From Bacteroidaceae bacterium (GTDB taxonomy: Bacteria; Bacteroidota; Bacteroidia; Bacteroidales; Bacteroidaceae): DNA of 64,000 bases. Numbering within the stretch: position 1 is the first letter of the stretch; each line of letters opens with the position of its first letter. This document shows positions 10,801 through 18,280 of this stretch, piece by piece. The translations under genes and the position numbers were made by a program. Where the stretch lies: contig JAFYQK010000002.1 of NCBI GenBank assembly GCA_017547165.1, forward strand, positions 28,085-92,084. Direction: 5' to 3'. The notes under the pieces were generated by a model. It was not told the DNA's origin, ran no database searches, and saw only the letters and a program-made list of their open reading frames with translations.

Positions 10801-12463
10801 GCTGAATATAAATAATTTCCTGCAGGGATACAATGCAGATCGCAAGTTCAACCTGTGGTTGATAGCAGGTCCTACATTGTCATGGATTATGAGTGAGGAT
10901 AACAAGTGGAACGAGGATCAGAAGACAGCAATGCTACCTGTCACAGACCTGAAACTTTCCAAGTCTTATGCCGGACATGTTTCACCTGCACTAACTGGTT
11001 CCATGATGGCATCATTGAATGTTGCAAAGAATGTTGATGTCACAGCAGAAGTGCTTGGACAGTATAACTTTATCAGAAATACAAATCCTGGCGACCACTC
11101 TTTGATAAATAACATAAAATATGGTGTTTCTGTCGGTGCGAGATACCATTTCGGACAGGATGCGTTGAAGAACCTCTTCTCTGATTTTTCTTCAAAACCA
11201 TGGCATAAGGGACTTTTCGTTGATGCTGCATATGGTTGGGCAATTCCTACGGATGGTGGACTAGGAATGCATGGAAGTGGTAGTAGCATGCAAATTTCTA
11301 TGGGATATTGGTTCAATAGTCTCATTGGTGCGAAGATAGGAGTTGTAGGGCAGCAGACATATTGGGATAAGACGCAGGTTGCTGCAGTAAAGGAACCCCT
11401 AAGTGGAACTCAGGTGCATGCTCCTTATTCTGTATATAAGACGCAACTTATGCTTGGCGGTCGCGCAGAATTGATGCTTAATCCTCTCAACCTGATTTCC
11501 TCAAGAAGAAATGCAGAGGATGCACCACGTTGGGATATGAATATGTCATTGGGTATGAACTTTGGCGGTATGGTTAAGGTACAGGGGCTTACTCGTGGAT
11601 ATGTCGGTTTTACCAGTGCATTGACCGCATTGTTCCGTTTGTCGAAAACAACACAGATATATTTGGAACCAAGATATGATGTGTTCAATTATACAGCATA
11701 TAATGATGCCTTCAAATATGACCAATCTTTTTCGGATAAAGTGTTTACAATTAGTGTTGGTACGCGTATTACCCGTCCTGTAGGAGAGTCAAAGGATAGC
11801 ATGCGTCCTAAGGATAAGGAAAAGATGGCGCATCGTGGTTTCTGGGCGGGCGCTTCATTGGGTGGAAGTAAAATGATACAGACCTTACGCAATGGCAACG
11901 GCGGTGTGGGCATACAACCATCAATGGGCTTGACTGCAGGTTATGACTTTGACAGGTTGAATTCTGTTCGTGCTCACATATCTTATGACATCCACAGCCG
12001 TTATCGCACAGATCAACCCTATTCAGTTGTTACACCAATGGGCATGCAAATGCGATATAAGGGTGCAATGAACAGCTCTTACCACCAGCTTGATCTACGT
12101 CTGCTGTATATGCTGAACGTTACAAACATGTGGACTGGCTATGATAAGAGAAATGTCTTTAATATGTATTTTGAAATTGGCCCTTCGTTCTCGTCTATCG
12201 TGTCTGAGAGCAATACCCTTGCTGAAGGAGAATATCAAGGCGGACAAGACTTCAAGTACATCGGAAAACAATATGCAGGAAATAAATCAATGGGATTGGC
12301 TATGGGTATTATGATGGCATTAAAATTGACACCAAAATGGGACTTGACTTCCGAACTGATGGGACAGTTCCACTTTAATCGTCAATATATGCCAGAGAAT
12401 TATGCTAGATTTGTTAATGCCATAAAGATGAATTTCTCTGTTGGAACAAGATATAACTTTTAG
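7862..12463 (+). CDS. Giant outer-membrane protein with seven tandem beta-barrel-like domains
   Basis: A 1533-residue exported protein (signal cleavage near SLSA-QTD). I read it as one unique barrel-like domain (about 82-250) followed by three copies of a two-domain unit. The A domains start near 264, 690 and 1118. They share W[LF]NP/WFNS-x-x-G-x-[RK][LI]G, then R-A-E-L-M-L-N-P-L-N, then a closing VGTR strand. The B domains start near 466, 889 and 1327. They share [HG][WF]WAG-x-x-x-GG, then SFGYDWKP-like and LRLxYMLN, then a closing strand ending [GA][TA/R]RYHF or TRYNF. The last domain ends in Phe at the C-terminus, as outer-membrane barrels do. Each domain is about 180-215 residues, a size that fits an 8-12-strand barrel. 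No plug, TPR or OmpA peptidoglycan-binding domain is visible. By context it serves the fimbria-like system, perhaps in export or anchoring. The barrel reading and function are inference. Confidence 0.75.
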   Translation: MMLGILHDIKHWCSARISGRIGCLIYITVWSSLSLSAQTDSTVVADPEDNIEYRTISYAPESVWEQKKYTPRENDTLFFNSPIWRRFYVGVGGGIQGLSDNIGSVSNASFNAFVGYKFTPIHSLRLHGSMINYTYATNKPAAKSIGMGIDYVANLTNFALGYNPARMFDVSSVVGLGVRYNSKVLGSRIAPYAHLGLSANLHLNSNFSLFLEPYVGLQRSNEVLFGRENPEKWNLMYGFSGGLQLALNSRKNNYAEADSIYRKFFFDSSIGVALPLGASEMMHSSGTSYQMALGMWLNPMLGLRIGAHGQSSYWSTGMTTVNGVPVRSSKPQAIMGGRAELMLNPLNFSKKWRDQKDGHDFALNVLMGADFGWNMKSGMANTTSGPFRCYYYGMTGALQFQYRIAKPGTYIYIEPRYLASMYHVPYQNTHNSLLTVENSMSVNVGTRIYMTHPTLTGSGNDEFTPHWWAGVDVGGVKWQRVSMMTTGGLGINPSVGFSLGYDWKPLLSLRGQVAYQRMYNTHTSGYAGYAEGALKSGYGLWDSSYDALDVRLSYMLNLNNLLQGYDAERRFNLWLTAGPTLSYIFGENNKWVDGQKQSAPKLSLLKLSDSRKGKASPGMSASLMAALRVAKNLEVTAEAMGQYNFLLGAAPETSSRLNNIKYGFALGTRYHFMPGVDQLKAYRGLDENRFFFDSNVAWATSAMTNSFRLGGSQYAASLGMWFNPVVGARLGINVQTMQNSTGTVDILGAKMRRSYAMALGGARAELMLNPLNFISSWRNREGGNDFEVNMLVGADLGGITKSGGSFKGDRLRMYYGWTSAMQFLYRINSPGTYIFVEPRVMSAKYNSLYGNTGVQTKTNDYLFSLGVGTRVYLTNPSFNPANSNDFVSHWWAGLDFGGVKTQHKSTLHKQGGIGFNPAVSMSWGYDWKPLASFRAQLAYQRLTEHMVSSYSGFNAKGNKTTGTGLWENGYNVMDLRLGYMLNINNFLQGYNADRKFNLWLIAGPTLSWIMSEDNKWNEDQKTAMLPVTDLKLSKSYAGHVSPALTGSMMASLNVAKNVDVTAEVLGQYNFIRNTNPGDHSLINNIKYGVSVGARYHFGQDALKNLFSDFSSKPWHKGLFVDAAYGWAIPTDGGLGMHGSGSSMQISMGYWFNSLIGAKIGVVGQQTYWDKTQVAAVKEPLSGTQVHAPYSVYKTQLMLGGRAELMLNPLNLISSRRNAEDAPRWDMNMSLGMNFGGMVKVQGLTRGYVGFTSALTALFRLSKTTQIYLEPRYDVFNYTAYNDAFKYDQSFSDKVFTISVGTRITRPVGESKDSMRPKDKEKMAHRGFWAGASLGGSKMIQTLRNGNGGVGIQPSMGLTAGYDFDRLNSVRAHISYDIHSRYRTDQPYSVVTPMGMQMRYKGAMNSSYHQLDLRLLYMLNVTNMWTGYDKRNVFNMYFEIGPSFSSIVSESNTLAEGEYQGGQDFKYIGKQYAGNKSMGLAMGIMMALKLTPKWDLTSELMGQFHFNRQYMPENYARFVNAIKMNFSVGTRYNF

Positions 12464-12466
12464 TGC

Positions 12467-13558
12467 ATGAAGATGAGAAGAAATTTTGTATATATTGTGC
12501 TTGCTTTATTATCATTGCTTACAGCTTGTTCGGATAATGAAAATGTTCTTGACACGCAAATTGGTCAGGCGAAAATACCTATGCGGTTTAGTCTGGGCGA
12601 TTTGGTGAATATGACTACACGAGGAACAGGGGAGGAACTTGGCTATACTACTTTTGAACCAGGACAGAGTGTAGGTGTCTTCGTTATGTATGAGCGAGAT
12701 TTGGACTCTTTAAGAGAGGGTTCTGATTATCACAACATCTCTTATTACTATGATAATGTAGAATGTCGCATTGATGAGAGTGGCAATCTGCATCCAAAAA
12801 GTATAGAGGAGATGTTCTATCCGATGGGACTGGATTCCAAAATTGCTGTTTTTGCCTATGCTCCATACGATTCAACAATGACAAGGAAGAGACTATTGAA
12901 TTCGCAGGATACTATTTTTGTCTCAAGTAATCAGAGTATAATCAGAGAGACCCAAAATAACGACCTTATTCTTGGTACGCCCTTGCAAGGCAATCCTTTA
13001 TTGCGACCAGCTATAGATGGAACCTCAGGTTCATTCCCGACGGCAAGTATAAAGCTTAATTTTCGTCATCAGAGAAGTAGGGTAGTGCTTAATGTAACAT
13101 TGGATGGAGGGTCAGAGTTTATGGATGGCAAGGATTTCCTGTTGATAGATACAATGTATGTTTATGCTGAAAATGTACCTATGTGTGCCCCGTCTGGTTG
13201 CAAATTAGATGATACAATGAATAATTTTGCACCAGCTGACATATTGCAGAATGATACTATGCTGATGGCATGTTTTACCGATATTGATTTACTTAATACA
13301 CAGAAAAAGACTTTTACCTCAATCGGTATTGTTTTGCCTTCGAATGCACCCGTAGAATTGTCGTTTCGTATAGAGTTTGTTACTGCACAAAAGCGTTCAA
13401 AAGTACGTCGCAAAGCAGTAGTGCCAGTTATGTTTGAACGTGGAGCATCTCTAAACTTTAAGACAACAATTTCGGAGAGTATGACTGAGGAAGATGACGA
13501 GTCAACAGACTATGATGAAGTGCCGGTAGTTCCTGATACTCCTGGCATTCCAGCTTAA
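12467..13558 (+). CDS. Fimbrillin-like lipoprotein (distal gene of operon)
   Basis: A 363-residue lipoprotein (lipobox LLTAC, Cys21) starting 3 nt after the giant barrel gene. It has fimbrillin-type features: an N-terminal strand IPMRFSLG followed by TTRGTG (a candidate Arg processing site), then NNDLILGT and IKLNFRHQRSRVVLNVTL in the place of the EHxLxRL block. It lacks the usual C-terminal W-x-DGG strand and ends in an acidic, proline-rich tail (about 335-363). Loss of the donor-strand ending would fit a terminal (tip or anchor) subunit, but this is inference. Confidence 0.7.
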   Translation: MKMRRNFVYIVLALLSLLTACSDNENVLDTQIGQAKIPMRFSLGDLVNMTTRGTGEELGYTTFEPGQSVGVFVMYERDLDSLREGSDYHNISYYYDNVECRIDESGNLHPKSIEEMFYPMGLDSKIAVFAYAPYDSTMTRKRLLNSQDTIFVSSNQSIIRETQNNDLILGTPLQGNPLLRPAIDGTSGSFPTASIKLNFRHQRSRVVLNVTLDGGSEFMDGKDFLLIDTMYVYAENVPMCAPSGCKLDDTMNNFAPADILQNDTMLMACFTDIDLLNTQKKTFTSIGIVLPSNAPVELSFRIEFVTAQKRSKVRRKAVVPVMFERGASLNFKTTISESMTEEDDESTDYDEVPVVPDTPGIPA

Positions 13559-13568
13559 AATCCAATGG

Positions 13569-13595
13569 GGCATTAGTGCGTAATAGTCTAATGCC
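13569..13595 (+). terminator. Hairpin at end of fimbrial operon
   Basis: GGCATTAG (13569-13576) pairs with CTAATGCC (13588-13595) across an 11-nt loop, 10 nt after the last operon gene stops. The T-tract is poor, so it may terminate weakly or act as a 3' stabiliser. Confidence 0.5.
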
Positions 13596-13699
13596 TCATT
13601 GAGGTTAAATGGTTTCTTGTAGTGTTATTTTTTGTGATAAATTTTAGCAGGCCTAGGCAGTGGTCTAATGATGTCAAGAAGATATTTTAGTTAGATTTG

Positions 13700-13730
13700 T
13701 TTGTATATACGAAAAAATGTTGTATCTTTG
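13700..13730 (+). promoter_or_regulatory. Promoter of tRNA-Leu
   Basis: A -33 box TTTG (13700-13703), a 19-nt spacer and a -7 box TATCTTTG (13723-13730) match the Bacteroidetes housekeeping consensus. The tRNA begins 14 nt later. Confidence 0.85.
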
Positions 13731-13743
13731 CAACATCTAAGTT

Positions 13744-13825
13744 GCGCCTGTGGTGGAATTGGTAGACACGCCAGACTTAGGATCTGGTGCAGCGATGCGT
13801 GTAGGTTCGAGTCCTATTAGGCGTA
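13744..13825 (+). tRNA. tRNA-Leu (anticodon TAG)
   Basis: An 82-nt class II tRNA. The acceptor stem GCGCCTG pairs with TAGGCGT with G-T wobbles at both ends. The D-loop region is GGAATTGGTAGACACG. The anticodon stem CCAGA/TCTGG encloses CTTAGGA, giving anticodon TAG. The variable arm is long, as expected for leucine, and the T-arm is GTAGG-TTCGAGT-CCTAT. The CCA end is not encoded. It stands alone with its own promoter and terminator. Confidence 0.95.
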
Positions 13826-13833
13826 CAACGTGA

Positions 13834-13861
13834 AGAGGAGTCATTGTGGCTCCTCTTTTTC
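13834..13861 (+). terminator. Terminator after tRNA-Leu
   Basis: AGAGGAG (13834-13840) pairs with CTCCTCT (13850-13856) and is followed by a T-run, 8 nt after the tRNA end: a standard intrinsic terminator. Confidence 0.8.
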
Positions 13862-13992
13862 TTTCCCCTCCCCCATCTCCCCTTGATGGTAATGCCAGCG
13901 CGTCCCGATGGAAAAAGTTTGCTTGGGTGGACAAAGGTTAGTAGTTCTATCAGCATTACTATGTTCTCGCAACAATAAGAGTTAGCTTCTTG

Positions 13993-14229
13993 TCAAGCTG
14001 ATTTTTGCGTTACCTTCCTATGCCCAAACATTATGGTAGGAATGAGCACCAGATAGCCTGCGAGGCACAGGAGGGGAGCGATTCTTATCCTTCGTGCAGA
14101 GAAGATGTCAGGGCAGAAGGTTTCGTTTGTGCTCCCCTCACCTGCCATGAGCAGGAGGCCCGACAGAATGAGGGATGCGGCAATGGTGCAAAGCATATAG
14201 TGCGGATATTTTACAAAGATTCGTTTCAT
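13993..14229 (-). CDS. DUF3098-like small membrane protein
   Basis: A 78-residue protein. I prefer the ATG at 14229 (MKRIFVKYP); a start 12 bases upstream is also open. It has two predicted membrane helices (about 12-30 and 54-72) flanking a short loop with PDIFSARRIRIAPLL. That loop matches the conserved F[NS]PEIFSFRRI-x-[VL]AP block of DUF3098, usually found in Bacteroidetes between ftsX and an undecaprenyl-diphosphatase gene. Here it sits just downstream of the DUF2723 gene, 12 nt after its stop or overlapping it by one base if the longer start is used. It may help the DUF2723 enzyme in the membrane; that is inferred from linkage alone. Confidence 0.65.
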   Translation of the reverse strand: MKRIFVKYPHYMLCTIAASLILSGLLLMAGEGSTNETFCPDIFSARRIRIAPLLCLAGYLVLIPTIMFGHRKVTQKSA

Positions 14230-14240
14230 GATTATAAGCA

Positions 14241-17200
14241 TTACTTTAATGTTTGTTCAGCGAAATAGGTGCTGAGAAGTTCTTTACGGTCATAGTAATA
14301 CAATAGGGATATAGTCTTTTCCATTGTATGTCTCCACTGGTATTCCGTAAAGGCTGAACCACGACGGCGCTCGGGACACAGTGTTTCTATCCATTCCATC
14401 CACTCAAGAGAGCGGGAGAGCATATCCCTGGCAAGTGTATCGGCTTCTGCATAGCGCCCTGTGTGGTAGAGGCAACGTAGCATAGAGAGGGCGGCTGCGT
14501 CGTATGGAACAACTTGCTGAGGCATTTCCTTTTGCCATTTGCGTACAACGGCCATGGCACGTTCATTGTCGCCTTGTTCAAGCAGGGCATCTATCAGGGT
14601 TGCCATCTTGTGCTGATGCCCGTATGCCATCTTCCTCACGTCATAATCGGCATACACATTACCGGCAGACAAACCTCCGTAGGAGAAGTTCTCCATGATG
14701 TTCTCGTACAGGCGTTCCACATTTACACGTGTTTCAGTTTCGGAAGTTTCAGAAGGGACGATACGATACAGCAGGCCCTCCAGCACAAGGTGAGGTTTCA
14801 GGTATGGCCTTTCATCTATGTTCATGGACGTTGTCAGGTACAAAGGTCTGGCTTCATCGCCATTTGCGAGAAGCTGGAGTATCAGCAAGTCACTCTTCAG
14901 AAGCATGTCCATGCCAGCAAAGGAAAGAGGCGTCTTCTTTCCCGACCTCTGCATAACAAAAGCCGAGTCCGTGGGAATGCAACGTATGTCCAGCGTTTCC
15001 CATTCGTCCTCTCGTCCGTAGGCAAGTGCCTTCACATATTGTCGCAGACGTACATCTTCCTCGCTCATACCGTCCGTACGGTTGAACACCCAATGCCTCA
15101 GGATGTTTGCCATGTCAAAGGGGTCCTCGCCAAGAATTCTCTTCAGCGTATGTGATTCCTGCCGGTACAATGCCAGCACCCTATCGTGCAATTCAGGTTC
15201 TATACGCACGGCATCATTGTTGCCATAACTGTAGTCTTCGGTTTCCCATCCCAATGGCAAGGCAGGAGAATCGTAGGCAGGACGTAGCATCTGGTCAATG
15301 TACCAATCGGCACTGGCATAAGACAAGTTGCATACCCTTGCGTCCGTGCGCTTCCCTTCCACTTCCTGCATGTACCAAAGGGGGAAGGTGTCGTTATCGC
15401 CATTACAGAAGATGATGGGTTTGCCCTCCTTAGGTGCGCTCTTCAAGTAGTTTTGACCAAAGTCGCGACAAGTGTATCGTCCGCTACGGTCGTGGTCGTC
15501 CCAAGTTTGGCATCCCATCTGTATGGGAACAAGCAGGCAGAGAAGCACGCCAATAATCACCGATAACCGCTCTCCAAACCTCAACCGCCTCAAGACCGAC
15601 ACCACCGCACCCGTGCCAAGTCCCACCCAAATGCAGAAAGCATAGAAGGAACCTGCATAGGAATAATCTCTTTCCCTGGCCTGCAGGGGTGTTTGGTTCA
15701 GGTACAGAACTATGGCTATTCCCGTCATAAAGAACAACCAGAAGGTAATGAGAGACTGGTTTCTGCCCAACTCGCCCTTCCTTCTTTGCCACCAGATGCC
15801 CAAGATACCCAAGAGCAATGGCAAGGCATAATAGACATTGCGTCCTTTATTTTCTTCCAAGTCGGATGGCAGTTTGTTCATATCACACCCCAAAAGCAAA
15901 CCGTCTATGACATCTATGCCCGTTATCCAGTTGCCGTGCTCCGTTTCGCCGTTGCCTGGAATATCATTCTGCCTGCCCACGAAGTTCCACAGGAAGTACC
16001 TTATATACATATAATATAATTGATAGGAGACGAAGAAACCGATGTTTTCCTTCATCGTAGGACCTTTCACACCACCCATCCACTGCTCGTAAGCCCGGGC
16101 ATGACGCGAAGAGTGCATACGTGGGAAAAGCATATTTTGGTCGTAAACATACTCTATCTTCTTGCCCACATCCATGTAGCGCCCCGTCTTGTCCGACTTG
16201 CGGTAGATTGTCTCACCCTCCTTACGTTTGGCAACCATAAAGTCGCCCTTACGCTCGTACGCAGGCTTTGCCTTGTAGGTAGGTCCATAGAACAGGGGAT
16301 GGTCCCCGTACTGCTCTCTATTGAGATAGCGCTTCAAGGCAAAGACATCTTCCGGAGAATTCTCGTCCATAGGCGGATTGGCGGAGGAACGGACAAGGAT
16401 GACGCCATAGCAACTGAATCCCACAAGTATCATGGTCACACAAGACAACACAAGCCTCCTTGTTCCATGCCAACGGTTCAATCCCCAAACAATTAGCACT
16501 GAAAGCAACAAGATAAAGCCTGCAAGTCCAGAATTGAAAGGAAGTCCCAGCAGGTTAACAGCCAAAAGTTCCGCCCTGCCAACCAGCCACAACACACCGG
16601 GGACAAGCCCATAGAGTATGCCGCCGAGCAAAATAAAACTAACCAACAGAGCCTTGAACACTCCCCACATCGTTGTCTTCTTCGTCTTCCTGAAATAGTA
16701 TACCAGCACCATGGCAGGTATGCAAAGGAGGTTCAGCAGATGCACACCTATGGAAAGACCTATCAGATATGATATCAGCAATATCCAACGGTTAGAGCTA
16801 GGACTATCTACCTCATCATCCCACTTGAGAATTAACCAGAATACCAGTGCCGTAAGAAAACAGGAATAGGCATAAACCTCTGCTTCCACGGCAGAGTACC
16901 AGAAGGAGTCGCTGAACATGCAGGCAAAGGCACCTACCATGGCGGAACCTTCTATCAGGAGGAGGTCCTGCACCCGTCCCACTCTGCCATATCCACACAG
17001 CAGGCGACGCATTAGATGCGATATCGTCCAAAACAGAAGCATTATGCAACCGGCACTGAGCAAGGCAGACATGATGTTCACCATATATGCCACTTGAGAT
17101 GGGTCGGAAGCAAACTGAGAGAACAGATTAGCCGTAAGCATGAAAAACGGTGCGCCTGGCGGATGACCTATCTCCAGCTTATAAGCAGAAATAATGAACT

Positions 17201-17318
17201 CGGAGCAATCCCACAAGCTGGCTGTGGGCTCAACCGTAAGACAATAGACTGTGGCGGCAATGGCAAAGACCAGCCACCCCACGATACGGTCAACAAATTT
17301 GAATAGGTTTTGTTGCAT
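14241..17318 (-). CDS. DUF2723 family membrane protein, probable protein O-mannosyltransferase-like
   Basis: A 1025-residue protein. The first 600 residues hold many membrane helices, starting with the DUF2723 signature EPTASLWDCSEF (acidic residues Asp37 and Glu40) and KLEIGHPPGAPF, the arrangement seen in GT-C-fold glycosyltransferases. The last 400 residues are soluble, with TPR-like pairs toward the end (about 920-1000). Human TMEM260, which combines DUF2723 with TPRs, is a protein O-mannosyltransferase, so a lipid-linked-sugar transferase to exported proteins is the best guess here. A -7 box lies 26-33 nt upstream. The gene is visibly richer in G+C than the fimbrial operon. Confidence 0.85.
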   Translation of the reverse strand: MQQNLFKFVDRIVGWLVFAIAATVYCLTVEPTASLWDCSEFIISAYKLEIGHPPGAPFFMLTANLFSQFASDPSQVAYMVNIMSALLSAGCIMLLFWTISHLMRRLLCGYGRVGRVQDLLLIEGSAMVGAFACMFSDSFWYSAVEAEVYAYSCFLTALVFWLILKWDDEVDSPSSNRWILLISYLIGLSIGVHLLNLLCIPAMVLVYYFRKTKKTTMWGVFKALLVSFILLGGILYGLVPGVLWLVGRAELLAVNLLGLPFNSGLAGFILLLSVLIVWGLNRWHGTRRLVLSCVTMILVGFSCYGVILVRSSANPPMDENSPEDVFALKRYLNREQYGDHPLFYGPTYKAKPAYERKGDFMVAKRKEGETIYRKSDKTGRYMDVGKKIEYVYDQNMLFPRMHSSRHARAYEQWMGGVKGPTMKENIGFFVSYQLYYMYIRYFLWNFVGRQNDIPGNGETEHGNWITGIDVIDGLLLGCDMNKLPSDLEENKGRNVYYALPLLLGILGIWWQRRKGELGRNQSLITFWLFFMTGIAIVLYLNQTPLQARERDYSYAGSFYAFCIWVGLGTGAVVSVLRRLRFGERLSVIIGVLLCLLVPIQMGCQTWDDHDRSGRYTCRDFGQNYLKSAPKEGKPIIFCNGDNDTFPLWYMQEVEGKRTDARVCNLSYASADWYIDQMLRPAYDSPALPLGWETEDYSYGNNDAVRIEPELHDRVLALYRQESHTLKRILGEDPFDMANILRHWVFNRTDGMSEEDVRLRQYVKALAYGREDEWETLDIRCIPTDSAFVMQRSGKKTPLSFAGMDMLLKSDLLILQLLANGDEARPLYLTTSMNIDERPYLKPHLVLEGLLYRIVPSETSETETRVNVERLYENIMENFSYGGLSAGNVYADYDVRKMAYGHQHKMATLIDALLEQGDNERAMAVVRKWQKEMPQQVVPYDAAALSMLRCLYHTGRYAEADTLARDMLSRSLEWMEWIETLCPERRRGSAFTEYQWRHTMEKTISLLYYYDRKELLSTYFAEQTLK

Positions 17319-17343
17319 GATTGCACGGATTAGGTTTCTCCGG

Positions 17344-17351
17344 CAAAGGTA
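17344..17351 (-). promoter_or_regulatory. -7 promoter box of DUF2723 gene
   Basis: TACCTTTG on the minus strand, 26 nt before the DUF2723 start. No clear TTTG lies at the expected distance, so only the -7 element is supported. Confidence 0.55.
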
Positions 17352-17439
17352 TGAACAAAGGGCACACCTTCATGCAATATCTACCTTACATTACCCTTAC
17401 AATTACCCTAAAGCAATGTACGGCATTACCTCATCAACA

Positions 17440-18276
17440 CTACCGACGGACAAAATCTCCCTTTTCATCGGCAAGGAAGTATTCACGCCCTCTCTTGTTC
17501 TCTATCCTGTAGCAAGAAGATTGTCTTGCCAACGAAGACTTCATTCTGCTGATAAAGGTATATAGTGTGTCATCAGGATTATCCTTCTTTGGCCAAAGGA
17601 CAGAGCATATCTCCTCTTTGGTAAGAGTACGGGTGGGACTTTTCAGAAACATGTTCATAAGCTGTTCCTGCATGGGAGTCAGAGTTAGGTTTGCACGCAT
17701 GGATGAATGGACAACCGCCACTTTGAAAAGCCTGCGGTTGGCAAGCATAAAGACAAGCATAAGCAAACCCGCAAGGAAAGAAAGCATAGGCCATTCCATG
17801 CTGGCATGATTGAACACGCTTGCCATGGTGGGATTGGCATAAGCACGTACTGCAAGAACCACCTCGTCCCCTTTGACACCGCATCTTGCTAACATGATTG
17901 TATCACTGCATATACGGGCACGGGAAGTTCCGGTTTCATGACCTTCTACATGTGCCTGAACCAGGGAATAGGAGACATGTGCCGTATCGCGCAAGGAAGG
18001 GATATGTAGAAAGTTGGCAAAGCCATGGTGGTTTCCGTTGAAGGTAAGCATGGGACTCCCTGGAATAGAGGACAAGGAGTCAAGTATACCTTCCACGGTG
18101 GCATCTGTTAGTGCCATACTTTGCAATGCCTGGTTTAGGTCCTCTGCCATCTCTGTCCTGGCCTTGTCATAGCATCTCCATCCTGTGATAACGGATACCG
18201 CAATCATCAGTAATGGAAATATCACCATATAACGTAAGTTCTTCATTCTTCCGTGCGTATTGCCGTTTAAGCCCAT
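17440..18276 (-). CDS. Membrane-anchored winged-helix transcription regulator
   Basis: A 278-residue protein with a topology unlike soluble response regulators. A membrane helix (about 17-33) is followed by a 125-residue periplasmic-type segment, a second helix (about 162-179), and then a cytoplasmic OmpR/PhoB-type winged helix (about 195-270: LTLTPMQEQLMNMFL, LTKEEICSVLWP, then DDTLYTFISRMKSSL and the wing YRIENKRGREYFL). It therefore resembles ToxR/CadC one-component regulators in principle, with the DNA-binding part at the C-terminus. The start follows the S41 protease stop by 4 nt; a second ATG at codon 11 is possible. The signal sensed and the targets are unknown; co-transcription with a lipoprotein protease suggests proteolytic or ligand control. 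Confidence 0.75.
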   Translation of the reverse strand: MGLNGNTHGRMKNLRYMVIFPLLMIAVSVITGWRCYDKARTEMAEDLNQALQSMALTDATVEGILDSLSSIPGSPMLTFNGNHHGFANFLHIPSLRDTAHVSYSLVQAHVEGHETGTSRARICSDTIMLARCGVKGDEVVLAVRAYANPTMASVFNHASMEWPMLSFLAGLLMLVFMLANRRLFKVAVVHSSMRANLTLTPMQEQLMNMFLKSPTRTLTKEEICSVLWPKKDNPDDTLYTFISRMKSSLARQSSCYRIENKRGREYFLADEKGDFVRR

Positions 18277-18280
18277 TTCA

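Noticed and set aside
7862-12463. Possibility that the repeats make this a CRISPR-like or mobile-element region
   Set aside because: The repeats are protein-level, diverged at the DNA level and in one continuous reading frame; no short direct repeats with spacers occur.
14514-15155. 213-residue plus-strand frame opposite the DUF2723 gene
   Set aside because: It is an antisense shadow of a clear coding gene; composition and motifs support only the minus-strand reading.
16020-16496. 158-residue plus-strand frame opposite the DUF2723 gene
   Set aside because: Antisense shadow of the same well-supported gene, with no domain.
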